Under the pieces are notes generated by a model. The model worked only from the letters and a program-made list of their open reading frames with translations, ran no database searches and was not told where the DNA came from. Positions 11,419 to 24,324 of a stretch of DNA of 64,000 nt are shown here, piece after piece. The position numbers were made by a program, and so were the translations under genes. Every line of letters starts with the position of its first letter. Within the stretch, counting starts at the first letter, position 1. This DNA comes from Hymenopellis radicata (lineage: Eukaryota > Basidiomycota > Agaricomycetes > Agaricales > Physalacriaceae), in the NCBI GenBank assembly GCA_015501595.1, contig JADNRX010000289.1, positions 1 to 64,000 on the forward strand, read 5' to 3'.

Positions 11419-14333
11419 ATGCCCGACCACGAAAACGACAACGAGCGTCCGACAGAGGGCGTTACTCCTTCGCCGGTACCAGAGGCGGTGGTCGTTTCTG
11501 AGATACCCGCCGACGGTCCATTCGCACCTGCACCAGGACAGCCCGGCCAGCATTTTTTTGGGCTGAAACAGAATGTGCCAGAACGGGTCCCTCCTGCCCC
11601 CATATACAGCGACGACTACGAGAAACGCTTTCATCCGGATCCATACGGTGAAGAAACCGCGCCAAATGCCAGAGTTTGGCGCGTATACGTCGAAGAGGCC
11701 GCTGCCTTTGACGCAACGATGATAGGCGAGTCTCGCGATGGTCTCGATGTCATGCTTGTTTTTGTGTGTATCGTTTGTCTTACATATCTTCGTCCTGTAT
11801 CTGAATGTTGGGAAAATAGGCCGGTCTCTTCTCTGCGGTCGTCACGTCCTTCCTCGTCCAGGTTTCACAGAATCTCCAGGCGGATTTCTCGCAAATGTCC
11901 GCTCTCCTCCTCCATGATCTTGTCTCCGTGCAACTCGCTATGGCCGATAATAACTCCTTCCCCAATATCACCTCTCCCTCTGTTAATCCCAATGCCGAGT
12001 TCACACCGGACGCGATAGATGTTTGGGTCAACGGTCTTTGGATGGTCAGCTTGACCGCTAGCCTCAGTGTTGCTCTTGCCGCAGTGCTGGTGAAGCAATG
12101 GCTTCATCATTACATGTCCTTACCCTCTGGTACACCGGGCATTCGTAGCCATGTTCGACAATTCAGATTCATGGGTCTCGAGCAATGGCGCGTAAGCGTC
12201 ATCATTGGCATGCTCCCCATTATCATGCACGCGTCGCTTGCTCTATTCCTATCCGACTTCGTTTTGTTCTACGTACCCCTTCATGCATCATTAGCGTGGA
12301 CCGTTGGTGTCCTCACCGTCATAGTGGCTTCACTGTATGTTGTGAGCAATGCGATGCCTATCTTCTTCCCACAGTGCCCGTATCACTCTCCATTGACCCT
12401 CTTTCTCTGCGAGATGCTTCGTCTCATTCACCTTTCCCAACGACGTCTCCTTCGTTTTTTCGAAGAAGGGATTATGCATCATACCTTCCCAGGATGGATG
12501 CCCACCAGCAATTGGATACGCTCCTTGGCCAAGGTGGAGGAGGTGACAGTTCATTCTCGCTATGATGAGTTTTCTGTGCATGCACTCGACTGGCTCTTCC
12601 ATCTGTCGTCGAACCCCACTGTCCGTAGTGTAGTCATACAGGCCATCGGGGGCCTCCCTGCCACGGCCGAAACGCATGCACTTGCAGCATGGGATGGCCA
12701 GGAAGATATTCAAGTGGTGCGCCAGGAATTGATTCGGCAATTTACAGTGCCAGACTCGTTCCAGTCGAACCTTAGAGACTGCCGCCCGGGTTACGAAGAC
12801 TCTTTGGAACGAGTATGTCGCTCCTGGATATTCCTACCAAGGAGTTCGATGTTAGCCTTTCGATGGACCATCCTTGATAGTCACCTACTAAACGGGCTTC
12901 CTCATCTCAGGGCTGCAATATGGCTCAATGATGTTCCTAGGGTCTGCGAGTCCAATGTTCCTGGTCTGCTCGAGTTTTTCTTACTGCATCATGCAGAAAA
13001 GTTTCATCCATTGGTATGGCGGAATCTTGTTGAAACTGCACATTCAGAGGTTGCCCAGAACATACCTCGCATAAACAATCTGCACCTCAATGACTCTTAC
13101 GCTCATCTCATAACTCTGCTATTACCTTCGCTTTGGCCCCCGGATCCGAAACCTACCGAGCAATTGAGACTGCAAACAATGACACTGCCAGATGCGGCGC
13201 GCGCATACTTTCGATCGTCCATTTACCGCGATCTCGCCATCATACTATCGCCTTCCTACGATGACAGTCCCCTTTCAGAAAAAGCTTGTTGTGGCATTCT
13301 GGTAGCTGCTGGAGAGTTCGCTCTTCGCCGTGTTGCAGAAGATGGATACCTCCAGAGAGTTGAATATGCACGATCGCGGAAGGAATGGAGACACCTGGAA
13401 CTTCTTGACCTTACATTGCATTATCTCGCCAATCGGGTCCTTTTCCACAGCTCTGGGGACCATACGATTGGCATCAGCATAGGTGCCGACCTAAGGCCAA
13501 TGGTCAATGAAGACGAATATGCACCATTAGCCGTTTCCAACTTCTTTCGAGATGTTATTAGTCGCACAACCATTTGTGATTTTGCACCACTTGGAGATTA
13601 CCATGGCGCAATCGGTGAAGATCTTGTCGTTCGTTCTCTTACAAGTCTCCTTTGCATATATGTTTGGTCTGCAAGGAGAGATGAGACCTTTTCTTTCCCC
13701 TCTTTTCGCCGGATCCTTCAAAGCCCAGTACACCAATTGAATCAGATTTCGTCCGGCACAGCTCCTTGGTGGAATTTCCACCTTTATGGTGCAACCTCCG
13801 CGGTTATGCAAATCGCTCTGTTTCGAGGGGTTGAAGAAGCATATTCTCTTTTCATGGAAACGGGATGGATGAGGTTGCTGTCCGAAGTATGGGCAACACG
13901 TCACCCGCTAACGGCCCTCCCACTTTTGGGATACGTTCACGGTCTGTCATCCCTAAAATCTGACTCTATGAGACAGAAATTCCTTCAGCATCTTCATGAA
14001 CCTCGCAACCTGACAATTGCGTTCTTTTTAACTACGACCGACTCCTTCACTATCGGCCCAGATAGCGAAATATTGTGTTTGCTGGACCTGTGGCCGACGC
14101 ACCCATCGTGGGCCATATGTAGAACCACCATGTGCGCAATTGTTGCTTGGTTTCTAAGCCCGGATCGGGAGGTAGGGCAATTCCCGCTGCAGAACATTTT
14201 TGATAGCCACTTTGGTGTTTTTCTGAGGAACGAGCTTCAACGAGATGATGATCGTCTTGCTACCAGCTATGCTGAAGCTCTGCAGACGAGCGTGCGCCTA
14301 CTTGACGACAAATTACGAGAAAGCGAACAGTGA
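11419..14333 (+). CDS. DUF6535 multi-pass membrane protein
   Basis: This is a basidiomycete-specific family of unknown function. Exon 1 (11,419-11,763) encodes a proline-rich head and the start of the domain (ARVWRVYVEEAAAFD ... LDVMLVF). A 56-nt intron (11,764-11,819) joins to AGLFSAVVTSFLVQVSQ, and one long open exon runs to TGA at 14,331-14,333. About four membrane helices lie in the first 300 residues: AGLFSAVVTSF, LWMVSLTASLSVALAAVLV, VIIGMLPIIMHASLALFL and WTVGVLTVIVASLYVV. They are followed by a large soluble helical part of about 600 residues without recognised motifs. It is intact. It sits between two FunK1 kinase copies, which are transcribed the other way. Confidence 0.85.
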
Positions 14334-14427
14334 GTGGGATCCTGAGTCGAACACTAGGCAGCGCTAATGACCACGTCTTGTCCACCTTCGCAGGAAAGAC
14401 ACAGTTTTTCCAATGTAGTTCACTTGG

Positions 14428-15430
14428 ATTGCGACGAATATATATTTACAGAATTGTTAACGTTAACGGTCTTCAAGGACAATATTTACATACATGTACA
14501 TATAGGTGCATAGGCATACGTTACTGTCGTAGTAGAAATAGTACCAAATTACAATTCCATAGTAGCATCGATGTCAAGAGATTGCGGAGGCGCTCTCAGC
14601 GCTTTATCCCCAAAGTTCTTCATCACATCGAAGAAAGTGGAATACTGGAATTCACCGCCAAAGGTTGCATAGTCGAACGACGGAGGTGCCTTGCGGTTGT
14701 TCTTTGCTGTCTCCTCTTTCCGTAGAGCCACGATGCGGGCGTGAATGCCGTCTTGCAGCGCCTCCTTAAGGCGCGAAATCCAGGGCTTAAACCCCTGGAA
14801 CGAAGACGAGATTATGTTGTTCGTGTGGAGTGGGCTATCGGATGCTTCCGCGCTGTTGATGAAAGCCAGTTTCTCCTTCGAAAGTGCCTCCCAACTTAGA
14901 GCGGAATCAAACCACTCGCTGAGAGGAGCGTGACTACGTTTCGCCAGTCGCTCTGCCCGATCCTGGATCTGAGAGGAAGTAGGTTCGGCGGCCGTCAACT
15001 CGTAACGAGTGAAGAGAATCAACATGACATAGAAAAGGGACTCTAGGTCGTGGCGATATATGTGCTCGGGTTGGATACTGTTCTTTCGCAGTAGATCGAT
15101 TGCCATGAAAGGCGGCGTGCCGGTGCGTCGAAGGGATGTTGCTTTCAAATCCTCGCGATCGTTGAGGTCAGAGGAGAGATCCATGTCGTTCAAGACACCG
15201 CAGACGTTGTGGTCGTCGTCGAAGCGGTACATGAGGTTACTCATGCTGATGTCGCGATGCAAGATGCGGGGGCTGTCGTACAGCCATTTATGACCTAGCA
15301 AGTGAATGAGGACGATGTAATCAAGATAAAAAGACCACTTACAATTGAGAATGTCGAAGAACACTTGAGCATATTGAGAAGGATCCCCCAACGTGCTAAC
15401 GGGAAACAACTCTTCCAAGACCACAATGCG
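14428..15430. repeat. Duplicated kinase C-lobe plus 3' flank, copy A
   Basis: This is the partner of 8,450-9,440 in the same orientation. The 3' flank contains the same TTGTTAACGTTAACGGTC word, with small indels, for example a few extra bases in the ACATACATGTACATA tract. Similarity ends within the kinase hinge segment. Confidence 0.8.
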
Positions 15431-17290
15431 CAGCACGCGATACTCATACGGGTATTTCGCACCCGTGAATCGGTCCACAGCTAGCAAGAATTCTGCAACC
15501 CGGTGTTGGGTAGAACCCTTGACAAGAACGATGTCCTCCGAGTGCAGGACCTTGGGAAGATGTTTGAGTACCCAATGATCCTCACCACCCTCTTTCTCCG
15601 CCGCCTCTCTGGCCTGCTTGAGTAGGGCCACTTCTGGAGTCCGCGACATACTTGGACAGCTGATTTTTATGACGACAGACGGTCCCTCCACGGCAAGATT
15701 TTGAGGATCTAGCTTGCGCGCTCTGACGACGTAGGTCAGGCGCCCCACGATACCAGCCTGGCGGAATAAGATATCCTCAATCTTGTAAGGGCCGTTCTTC
15801 GTGTCGAGGATCATGCCAGTCAACATGTTCCTCCAGTGGAGTGCGCCATCGGGTTTGGACAATTGAGCCTTGAAGAAGGATAGGTCTGTGTAGAATTTGG
15901 CGTTGTCACGAATGATGTTTCTGACACCACGGTCCTGGAGCGACATACGACGAAGACCGACGATCATCGAGAGAAACACCTCCTTGCCTTCCTTTTTCTT
16001 CATGTCGACAGGCGGTGAGACGAGGATGACGGAGGAGTCGAAGTACATGAGCTGTAACTTGGTGCGATCGACAAGCGACAAGATGTAATGAGAGCGAAGG
16101 GGAGTGAGGGAAAGCGCTTCCATCGCATAGCTAGCGCATTGGACTTGGGCGTTCTCCAGCTTTCCTGTCATCTGCCTCTCACCCGCCACCTCGTCTGTCG
16201 AGACTAACTCCTTGCACTCGCCGAGGCTACGGGTTGCGGTGCGGATAACTTTGTTGGCTGACGCGTACGATCCTGGGCCAATTTTCCTTTTCCTGCCGCT
16301 AATTTGCTGGGAAGTCGCTGGCAAATCCTCGTCTGAATCAGGCCCTGGTTCGCCATCTGAAACAAAGGGATCGTCGGAATCGTCGTTAAGAACGTCCTTG
16401 GCGGGATCACGACCTAAACGAGAGTGAGTTTTTACATTTTGCAGTGAGAAACAACAGCACTGACCGTTCTTCGACAACGCCTTGTATTTGAACTCTTTCA
16501 CTGAGGCCAGACATCCTGGTTGGGCTTTCATCTCCTCCGCTCCAAGGAGCATCACCGCACCAAGAGTCGCCTTCTTGATAGCAGATTTTCCTTCCCTAAG
16601 AAGGCAAGTCGACACCTGCCCGAGGTCAACGCTAAGACCCTTGGCGTAGACACCATGCATCAATCGCTCAGGATCATTGACGTAGAAGCGGATGCGCTCC
16701 GAGGCAGGGAGTTTTTCGTTATCCAAAAAATCGAGAGCCGCGTTGTACACGTCAACACGCGGCTTGTATAGTAGCTTCTCTTCCCTCCAACCGACGCCAA
16801 CCGTCGCGCAGCACGTGAGGTAAGTGCGCCAAGCTTTATCGAACGTTGTAGAGGCCATAAGCTTATCGATGAGGGCCTTATGCGCTGAGCTCTGTCTCTC
16901 TTTGGGCGAGATATCGTAAACGACTTCGAGGAAATCGTCCGGGCCCACAAGGACGCGGTTGGTCTTCAAGTCCTCCGCGATGTACGTTTTGAAGTTGTCG
17001 CGATAGTATTTGGCATCTTCCCTGATGAAGCCCTCATCATAGGCGGCTACGGAACCTGCACCATGAGAGCCGGGGGTCCTCAGGAAGTTTTCACTCGCTA
17101 CCACCTCAGCAGTTCGCGACCGCAACCTCGCTGGGGTGCTGAAAACGGGGAGTGGGTAAGAGGGCGTCGGCAGAGGCGAGGAGAGAGGATTGAAGGAGGA
17201 TAAAATGGGGTCGATTTCGCCGTCCAAATCGCGCTCGTCGTAGGTAATATCTTTCTTTGCAGCTCTATTTCCGTTGCGACGAGGCGCCAT
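14549..17290 (-). CDS. FunK1-type fungal protein kinase, full length
   Basis: This is a long FunK1 kinase, likely a serine/threonine kinase with unknown substrates. The chosen start is MAPRRNGNRAAKK (ATG at 17,290); an in-frame Met further upstream would add a hydrophobic stretch that looks like UTR. The N-terminal 400 residues contain the family's helical region and an acidic linker (DSDDPFVSDGEPGPDSDED). The kinase lobe follows: GRLTYVVRARK, the lysine strand VVIKIS, the hinge VVLEELFPVSTLGDPSQ, the catalytic loop HRDISMSNLMYR, the metal-binding segment GVLNDMDLSSD, and GTPPFMAIDLLRK. Two introns lie near 16,414-16,463 and 15,296-15,342 and are open in the raw frame. The stop is at 14,549-14,551. 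Its C-lobe and 3' flank are nearly copied at 8.45-9.44 kb. Confidence 0.85.
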   Translation of the reverse strand: MAPRRNGNRAAKKDITYDERDLDGEIDPILSSFNPLSSPLPTPSYPLPVFSTPARLRSRTAEVVASENFLRTPGSHGAGSVAAYDEGFIREDAKYYRDNFKTYIAEDLKTNRVLVGPDDFLEVVYDISPKERQSSAHKALIDKLMASTTFDKAWRTYLTCCATVGVGWREEKLLYKPRVDVYNAALDFLDNEKLPASERIRFYVNDPERLMHGVYAKGLSVDLGQVSTCLLREGKSAIKKATLGAVMLLGAEEMKAQPGCLASVKEFKYKALSKNGQCCCFSLQNVKTHSRLGRDPAKDVLNDDSDDPFVSDGEPGPDSDEDLPATSQQISGRKRKIGPGSYASANKVIRTATRSLGECKELVSTDEVAGERQMTGKLENAQVQCASYAMEALSLTPLRSHYILSLVDRTKLQLMYFDSSVILVSPPVDMKKKEGKEVFLSMIVGLRRMSLQDRGVRNIIRDNAKFYTDLSFFKAQLSKPDGALHWRNMLTGMILDTKNGPYKIEDILFRQAGIVGRLTYVVRARKLDPQNLAVEGPSVVIKISCPSMSRTPEVALLKQAREAAEKEGGEDHWVLKHLPKVLHSEDIVLVKGSTQHRVAEFLLAVDRFTGAKYPYEYRVLRIVVLEELFPVSTLGDPSQYAQVFFDILNCKWSFYLDYIVLIHLLGHKWLYDSPRILHRDISMSNLMYRFDDDHNVCGVLNDMDLSSDLNDREDLKATSLRRTGTPPFMAIDLLRKNSIQPEHIYRHDLESLFYVMLILFTRYELTAAEPTSSQIQDRAERLAKRSHAPLSEWFDSALSWEALSKEKLAFINSAEASDSPLHTNNIISSSFQGFKPWISRLKEALQDGIHARIVALRKEETAKNNRKAPPSFDYATFGGEFQYSTFFDVMKNFGDKALRAPPQSLDIDATMEL

Positions 17291-18028
17291 GTCTGTCGCG
17301 TGGAATGAAGGGGGGAAGACAAAGAACGGAAGAGCGTAGAGCAGCATCTTAAATAGATGTCTTGTAGTAACGTGACTGCACAGAAAGTGGACGAAACGAG
17401 CCAACAATGGGTGATCGAGAGAGAAAGGCGTGTCCACGTGCCCGTGTTACCAAAAACAAACACAAACAATGCCACAGTCCTGCTTTTGGCAGGCTGTGGA
17501 CCGCGTTCTTCATTGTTGGCCACAAACGCAAGACAAATGGTTTAGCCCCGTGTCGAGCACATTGTTTCTACGGCGAAGGAAATAACTGATTTCCCGTCAA
17601 CTTTCAAAGAATACATTTTCAACACTCAATTTCAGCTTAGTCGTTTATCGATTCAAACCTCTAACTCGCCATCGATCTTTCCCGCAGAGTGCTTACACCC
17701 TCATAGACACCTTTCACAATCAATGTTGCGGTGAGGCTCGCAGGCGTAACAATTCGGATCTCCGTAATGAGTTTGAAGCGCCGGTATCGGAGGTTGTTTC
17801 TGTATCGTTTAGCCAATATGCCAAAACGGAGTTGCCCAGGGTTTCTTTTGAAACGCGCGCCTTCCACAACTCTTTGAACTTGAACGATGTTGCATTTCGT
17901 ACTACGTGTTCACTTCCTCAATTTTGCGGCGCATACTGATTCTGAGCTTAACAGCAACTTAGTAAACGTCACTGCGCATTGACAGTATAACTAGTACTCA
18001 CTGTGATTCCTCAGCGCGCCTTTTTCAG
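17291..18028. other. Intergenic region without a recognised gene
   Basis: No convincing coding exon is seen. It should contain the promoter of the FunK1 gene (minus) and possibly a first exon of the next plus-strand gene, whose first identified exon follows a CCTTTTTCAG acceptor at about 18,028. Confidence 0.35.
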
Positions 18029-18597
18029 CCGCTACAACCTGGCCTGATCACCTACCCGAAGACTTTCGTGTATTCCGCCTACCGCACAAACCAATCGAGA
18101 GCCGCCTTACACCGTACAATATGTTGCTCATGTACTGCGTCTATGACTCCTTTGGCGCCGTCGGTTTCCCACTGGACCGTCTCATCGAACTTCCTGCTCG
18201 CCGTGAAGCCATCTTCTTCGACTTTATGATTGTCTACACCATGCACGCTCTTCCTGTGATGATCGTGGAAATCAAGCACCCCGATGATGAAGGTTACAAT
18301 AAGGCAGGACTACGGGTCCAAGCAGACGAACGTATGCGCCGACAGTTTGACGCTACGTTTGACGAGTGCCCTCTCGCTCACCTGTGGGGTTTGAGCTTGA
18401 TTGGAACTTCACTTCGCGTGTATCGGGGTGATGTTGCTACCAGGAATATTGAACCAGGTTATCCTAGCCCTGGTCATGAAGAAGAACTTGAAGGGGCTTG
18501 GAGCATGGATCTTCTTTCTCTGGAGGGATTCAACAAAATGAAGGAGATTACGGGAGATATTAAAGTTGAAATGAACGCTGCTGCTTTACTAGGGTGA
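18029..18597 (+). CDS. Basidiomycete protein with PD-(D/E)XK-like motif
   Basis: An open exon after a good acceptor encodes WPDHLPEDFRVFRLP, then FFDFMIVYTMHALPVMIVEIKHP, KAGLRVQADERMRRQFD, HLWGLSLIGTSLRVYRGD and LEGAWSMDLLSLEGF, ending at TGA 18,595-18,597. The layout belongs to a multi-copy Agaricomycete family of uncharacterised proteins. An Asp, a spacer of about 14 residues, then E-I-K on a hydrophobic strand is the active-site pattern of the PD-(D/E)XK nuclease fold. The nuclease link is my inference and biochemical function is unknown. The 5' end may lie in an earlier exon. It is about 190 residues as read. Confidence 0.6.
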
Positions 18598-19549
18598 GCA
18601 TGAATGTGTTTCTGTTGCGATGTTCACTTAAGAGATTTGTTTTTGCAGGCAAGAGCCACACACATGCTGAGCGTTAGGAGACATACTCCTAACGAGAGTA
18701 ATCCGATACTCTTCGTAGCTCGCTTCTTACTGCCCATGAATCCTTTCTCCGAACTATCTGGCGCCACATATGTACATGAATCCACTGCGCTTCTCGATAG
18801 GACTGCCGCAAAACGGCTTGTAGGAGTACGCGAATGGTGAACTTAAATTCCATTATCTCTCTTCAATTGTACTCTCTGACGAAGAGTCCTTCCATCCTCC
18901 TACACTGGCACACCGCTTGACCATGAAGAGGCTCGCAAACTGTTCCTCGAGCGGATGGACAACACACCATCTTGCCTCGAACATCGTTGATCATCCTGCG
19001 TCGCGCATTCTGATTCCCGATACCTGCGCACTGACCACTGCGAATCCACTTCCAGGAGGGTTCGACCGCCACTTGTCTCGTCGTCGATCAGCATATGGCA
19101 CTGTAATTTCCTTGAGGAAAGTTCGTGAGCACCAGAGTGTCGTCCGAACCTCAAGGCCCTTAAGGTCTACTTTATAAACCATTTCAGTCTACGACCACCT
19201 GGACTCTCAGCCATAGCTTCTGTGGGGTAAGAAAAGCGTGCCGTGAAATCATATCCTCTTCGCGTGATCAAGATGCTGCACCATGGTTCGATATGGAACG
19301 ATGGGGATGAGAAGGCCGTGACGCCCTTGTATGAGTCCGGGCACACATTGAACATAACACAAGACTGGGATCTTAAGGAAGTCTCCACTTGGGTGCTGCA
19401 TGCAAGGATAGATAATGGTTTGTTAGATTTTGGGTTGAACCAGAGCAGTCAGCATTACTACCACGTTGAGATCTATTCAATAATAATAATAGTTTCATCT
19501 AGAATTTGAAGACCTGAAGCACGATGATCAGCAAGAAAATTGCCATGAG
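18598..19549. other. Intergenic region without a recognised gene
   Basis: Several unrelated short open frames occur on both strands, with no family resemblance and no consistent splice structure. The right end (about 19,480-19,549) is the 3' flank of the reductase gene. Confidence 0.35.
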
Positions 19550-20836
19550 TTACACACGCACTTGGTCCTCGGTATACCCGAGCTCCTTCAACACACCCCC
19601 AATCGCACCCTGCTGATATCCGGCCTTCTTCCCAGCAAGCGCAGCAACCTGTGGAGGGGGCCCGCACACAAACACTTTCACCTTCTCCCCCAAACTAGCA
19701 GGCGCGACATGCTCCTTGATAACGTTCTTGTCGATGAACCCCTTCGGGCCAGTCCATCCCGCGGGCGGCTTGTCGAGGAGGTATATGGTCTTGAGAGTGT
19801 CGGGGTGCGCCTTGCTAAGCGCGTCGAATTCTTCGCGCATGAGAATGTCAGCCTCCGTGACGTTGGAGAAGAGTAGTGTGAATTTGGTCTTGTTGGCGGG
19901 GTTTGCGAGGGCGTGGCTGACGACTTGGTATAATGGGGTTATTCCACTGCCGCCGCCGATAAGGGCGACTTCATCGAATTGGTTGTCTGCAAGTGAATGA
20001 GTAAAGCATTGCTAGACGCAACGGCGGAACCCGTCAAACTACTCATTTGTCACGCAACCTGTAAGGCTGGTTGCGTGATAGGTTTTGGTGACAAAGCCAA
20101 CCTCTTTTTTTGTGCGTGGACGCGGATGCCGCCGTTGTGAGAAACGAATGGACGTACGCTCATACTTCCACTTGACGATAGGGCCTTTGAAAGAGAGCGA
20201 GTCTCCCTCCTAAGCTGGATGAGTTCTACACTTTCGGAAACCGAAAAAAACGCGTACTTTGAGAGAATGGATGTACTTTGACGCGTTACCGTTGTCGTAT
20301 TTCTTGACCAGCAATGTAAGAACACCCTTCTCATCGGGCTGAGAGATGGGGGTATACGGGCGGATAATGGGCTTGCCCTTGGGATCCAACAGAGCCTCTG
20401 GATCGGAAGATTTGACCACCAGGCAGGAAGCGACTGGCATCAACGATGCATCGTTGTTGGGGAGTTCAAAGACGAACCTACAGAGAGATAAGCACAGTGT
20501 GAAAGCTCGAACCAAAGTCGTACGTGGAAGTGTTGTGGTTGTAAGGAATGATCTTCTTGAGTTTAAAGTCAACAAAATTCTCGGGATCCAGTGGGCTCTT
20601 TTCCTGCTTCTTCTCGGGTATGCCACCTAGGTAAGCGTAGGCAGCAAGTCCTGCACAACCGACGCCCATAAGGTAAAAGGGCGCATTTGACAATTTGTCA
20701 GCCTTGGGCGCACCGCTGGTGTAGCCACGAGCAAAGGCAGTGCGGGTCTGTCGAGTCCAGTGAGTAGATGGCCTTTGGTTTATAAGGGAAATCGTACAAC
20801 AAGACGGGCAGATACAGCTGCTCTGAACAAGGACAT
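19550..20836 (-). CDS. MCR1: Mitochondrial NADH-cytochrome b5 reductase
   Basis: This FAD enzyme passes electrons from NADH to cytochrome b5 or other acceptors at the outer membrane/intermembrane space of mitochondria. Exon 1 (ATG at 20,836) joins over a 50-nt intron to give MSLFRAAVSARLVTRT, a basic, acid-free targeting start. A short membrane helix follows (YLMGVGCAGLAAYAYLG). Motifs in order: FAD-binding RPYTPIS, the segment SKYIHSLKVGDSLSFKGP, NADH-binding ALIGGGSGITPLYQ, and FVCGPPPQVAALAG. The C-terminus is LGYTEDQVRV, with the stop at 19,550-19,552. Most introns are about 50-60 nt. The one between KWKYE and NQFDEV is about 170 nt, which is long for this genome. The gene is intact and the symbol is confident by family. 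Confidence 0.92.
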
Positions 20837-21160
20837 GGTTGTCGGCGTCGGAATCCGGAAGAAGTTTGATCAAATTCTTTTGACCACTAATAATGTAATC
20901 GCTCTACGTCATCGGCTGTCATTGGCCAGTCGCTGAGGAGGCGATGGTCAAAAGAGGACCTAGAAAATGCAAGAGAGAGGGGGAAAGGGGAACAAGAGTG
21001 AACAAATCTGGACCACAATATTAGCAAATTTTCTGTCAAAATTGAAGCAAAATGCGTAGGAAAAGAAGACAATAATTTGGAGTGGAGATTTGATCAGATG
21101 CGGTAATCGTGTCTTCGTTCTTGCCTTGCTCTTGACCAGCATCGCACTTTGTTACTGCCC

Positions 21161-22993
<1,833 letters not shown>

Positions 22994-24324
22994 TTTCCCT
23001 GGTAATATTCCCCAGGCCCTCTTCTTTAAACAATACACGGACTTTTTCTCTATTATGTTCCACCCCCACCAACCTTCCATCCTACAATCCTCAGGTGGTG
23101 ATTTATTTGCTTTGTATAGTGCGTATAGTATCAGTAGTAGTAGTAGCCCGAGCGCTCGAGAAATACATGTATAAAAGTGTATGACAGGAAGAATTGTAAA
23201 ATATACGAAAATTGCAGTTCCGCGTTGTGTGCAATGGCTATCCGAAGAAATTGTGGCGCATATATTCGGGTAACTCACATGCTCGTTTAGGCCCATTTGT
23301 CGAGATGTTAACTCAGTCCGACAGATGCCGCGTTTGCCTGTCTGAAGTGCCTGCAGAGATGTCAATCGAGTATCGAGATGGCAGAGCGTATCCGAGCAGG
23401 AGGCTGATGCAGGGATGCAAATCATCATCATGCACAAGCGCCGACGGACCCAGGTGCCCCACGAGGCTCCGTCTAAGTCGCGATCGCCGATATCTCCGTT
23501 GCGATACTTGGGTCCGCCCACGACCTTGTCGTCAAACTTTCCAAGTTGGGCGCGTTACACCGTTTTCCGTGCTGATCACCTGCTAGTGTTTTGTTAGCAC
23601 AGATCATCTATGCGTCATCGTCATGATGTGTTCGCGTCCTCTACGTGTCAATCGGTGGTATTGCCACTGAATCTCCCGTGGAGATGCGATTGCACTGCAG
23701 TAAATGCGAACTTTCAAACAGCGGCGAGACAGAGACGCTGCGACGCTGTCTGGCTTATTTGACTTTGTGCTTTTCACAAAAGGGACTTTTGGAAATGTGG
23801 GTCGCTCTAGATACGTGCTGGACTACGGCACGAGTCCTCGGTGTCACCAAACTTGGGATGTCTTTTCCTTAATCATCTCTCAGGTTCGTTTCAATAGATT
23901 TTGGCTGAGTTCCATTTACAGCTCCCTGCATCCGCGCTGACGTTTATTGTCTGGAGAGGAGACGGGCACCGTCCTCTCCACAAATATTTGTCGCTTGAGT
24001 GTTGACCACTGTGGATCACTCTAAACCGCTATATAGCCAGTCAAGGAACGCGGAAAGGGCGGCCTGTATCCCTCTAAGCGACTATCTTTACCACTCTGTT
24101 CCGAGGTGGTCTAATCTTTCGGTGATGGTCTCACCCGGTGTTCCCTTCCCCTCCGCGCTGTGCTTGCTTTCAGAGCCTTATTGGAGCTGATTTACAACAG
24201 GGTACCGCGGACGAACAGTTTCTTAGACCAAGTCCGAGCGTTGACCAACATGCCTTTGACTTGGTATATAAGGTGCGCTGTATATTGCATTTGAGCACCA
24301 GCATCGTCTTGGCTCACATTCGCA
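22994..24324. other. Intergenic region (1.3 kb) without a recognised gene
   Basis: Short open frames on both strands show no family resemblance. The first part is the HOG1 3' UTR region, and the last few hundred bases should hold the D-amino-acid oxidase promoter. Confidence 0.35.
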
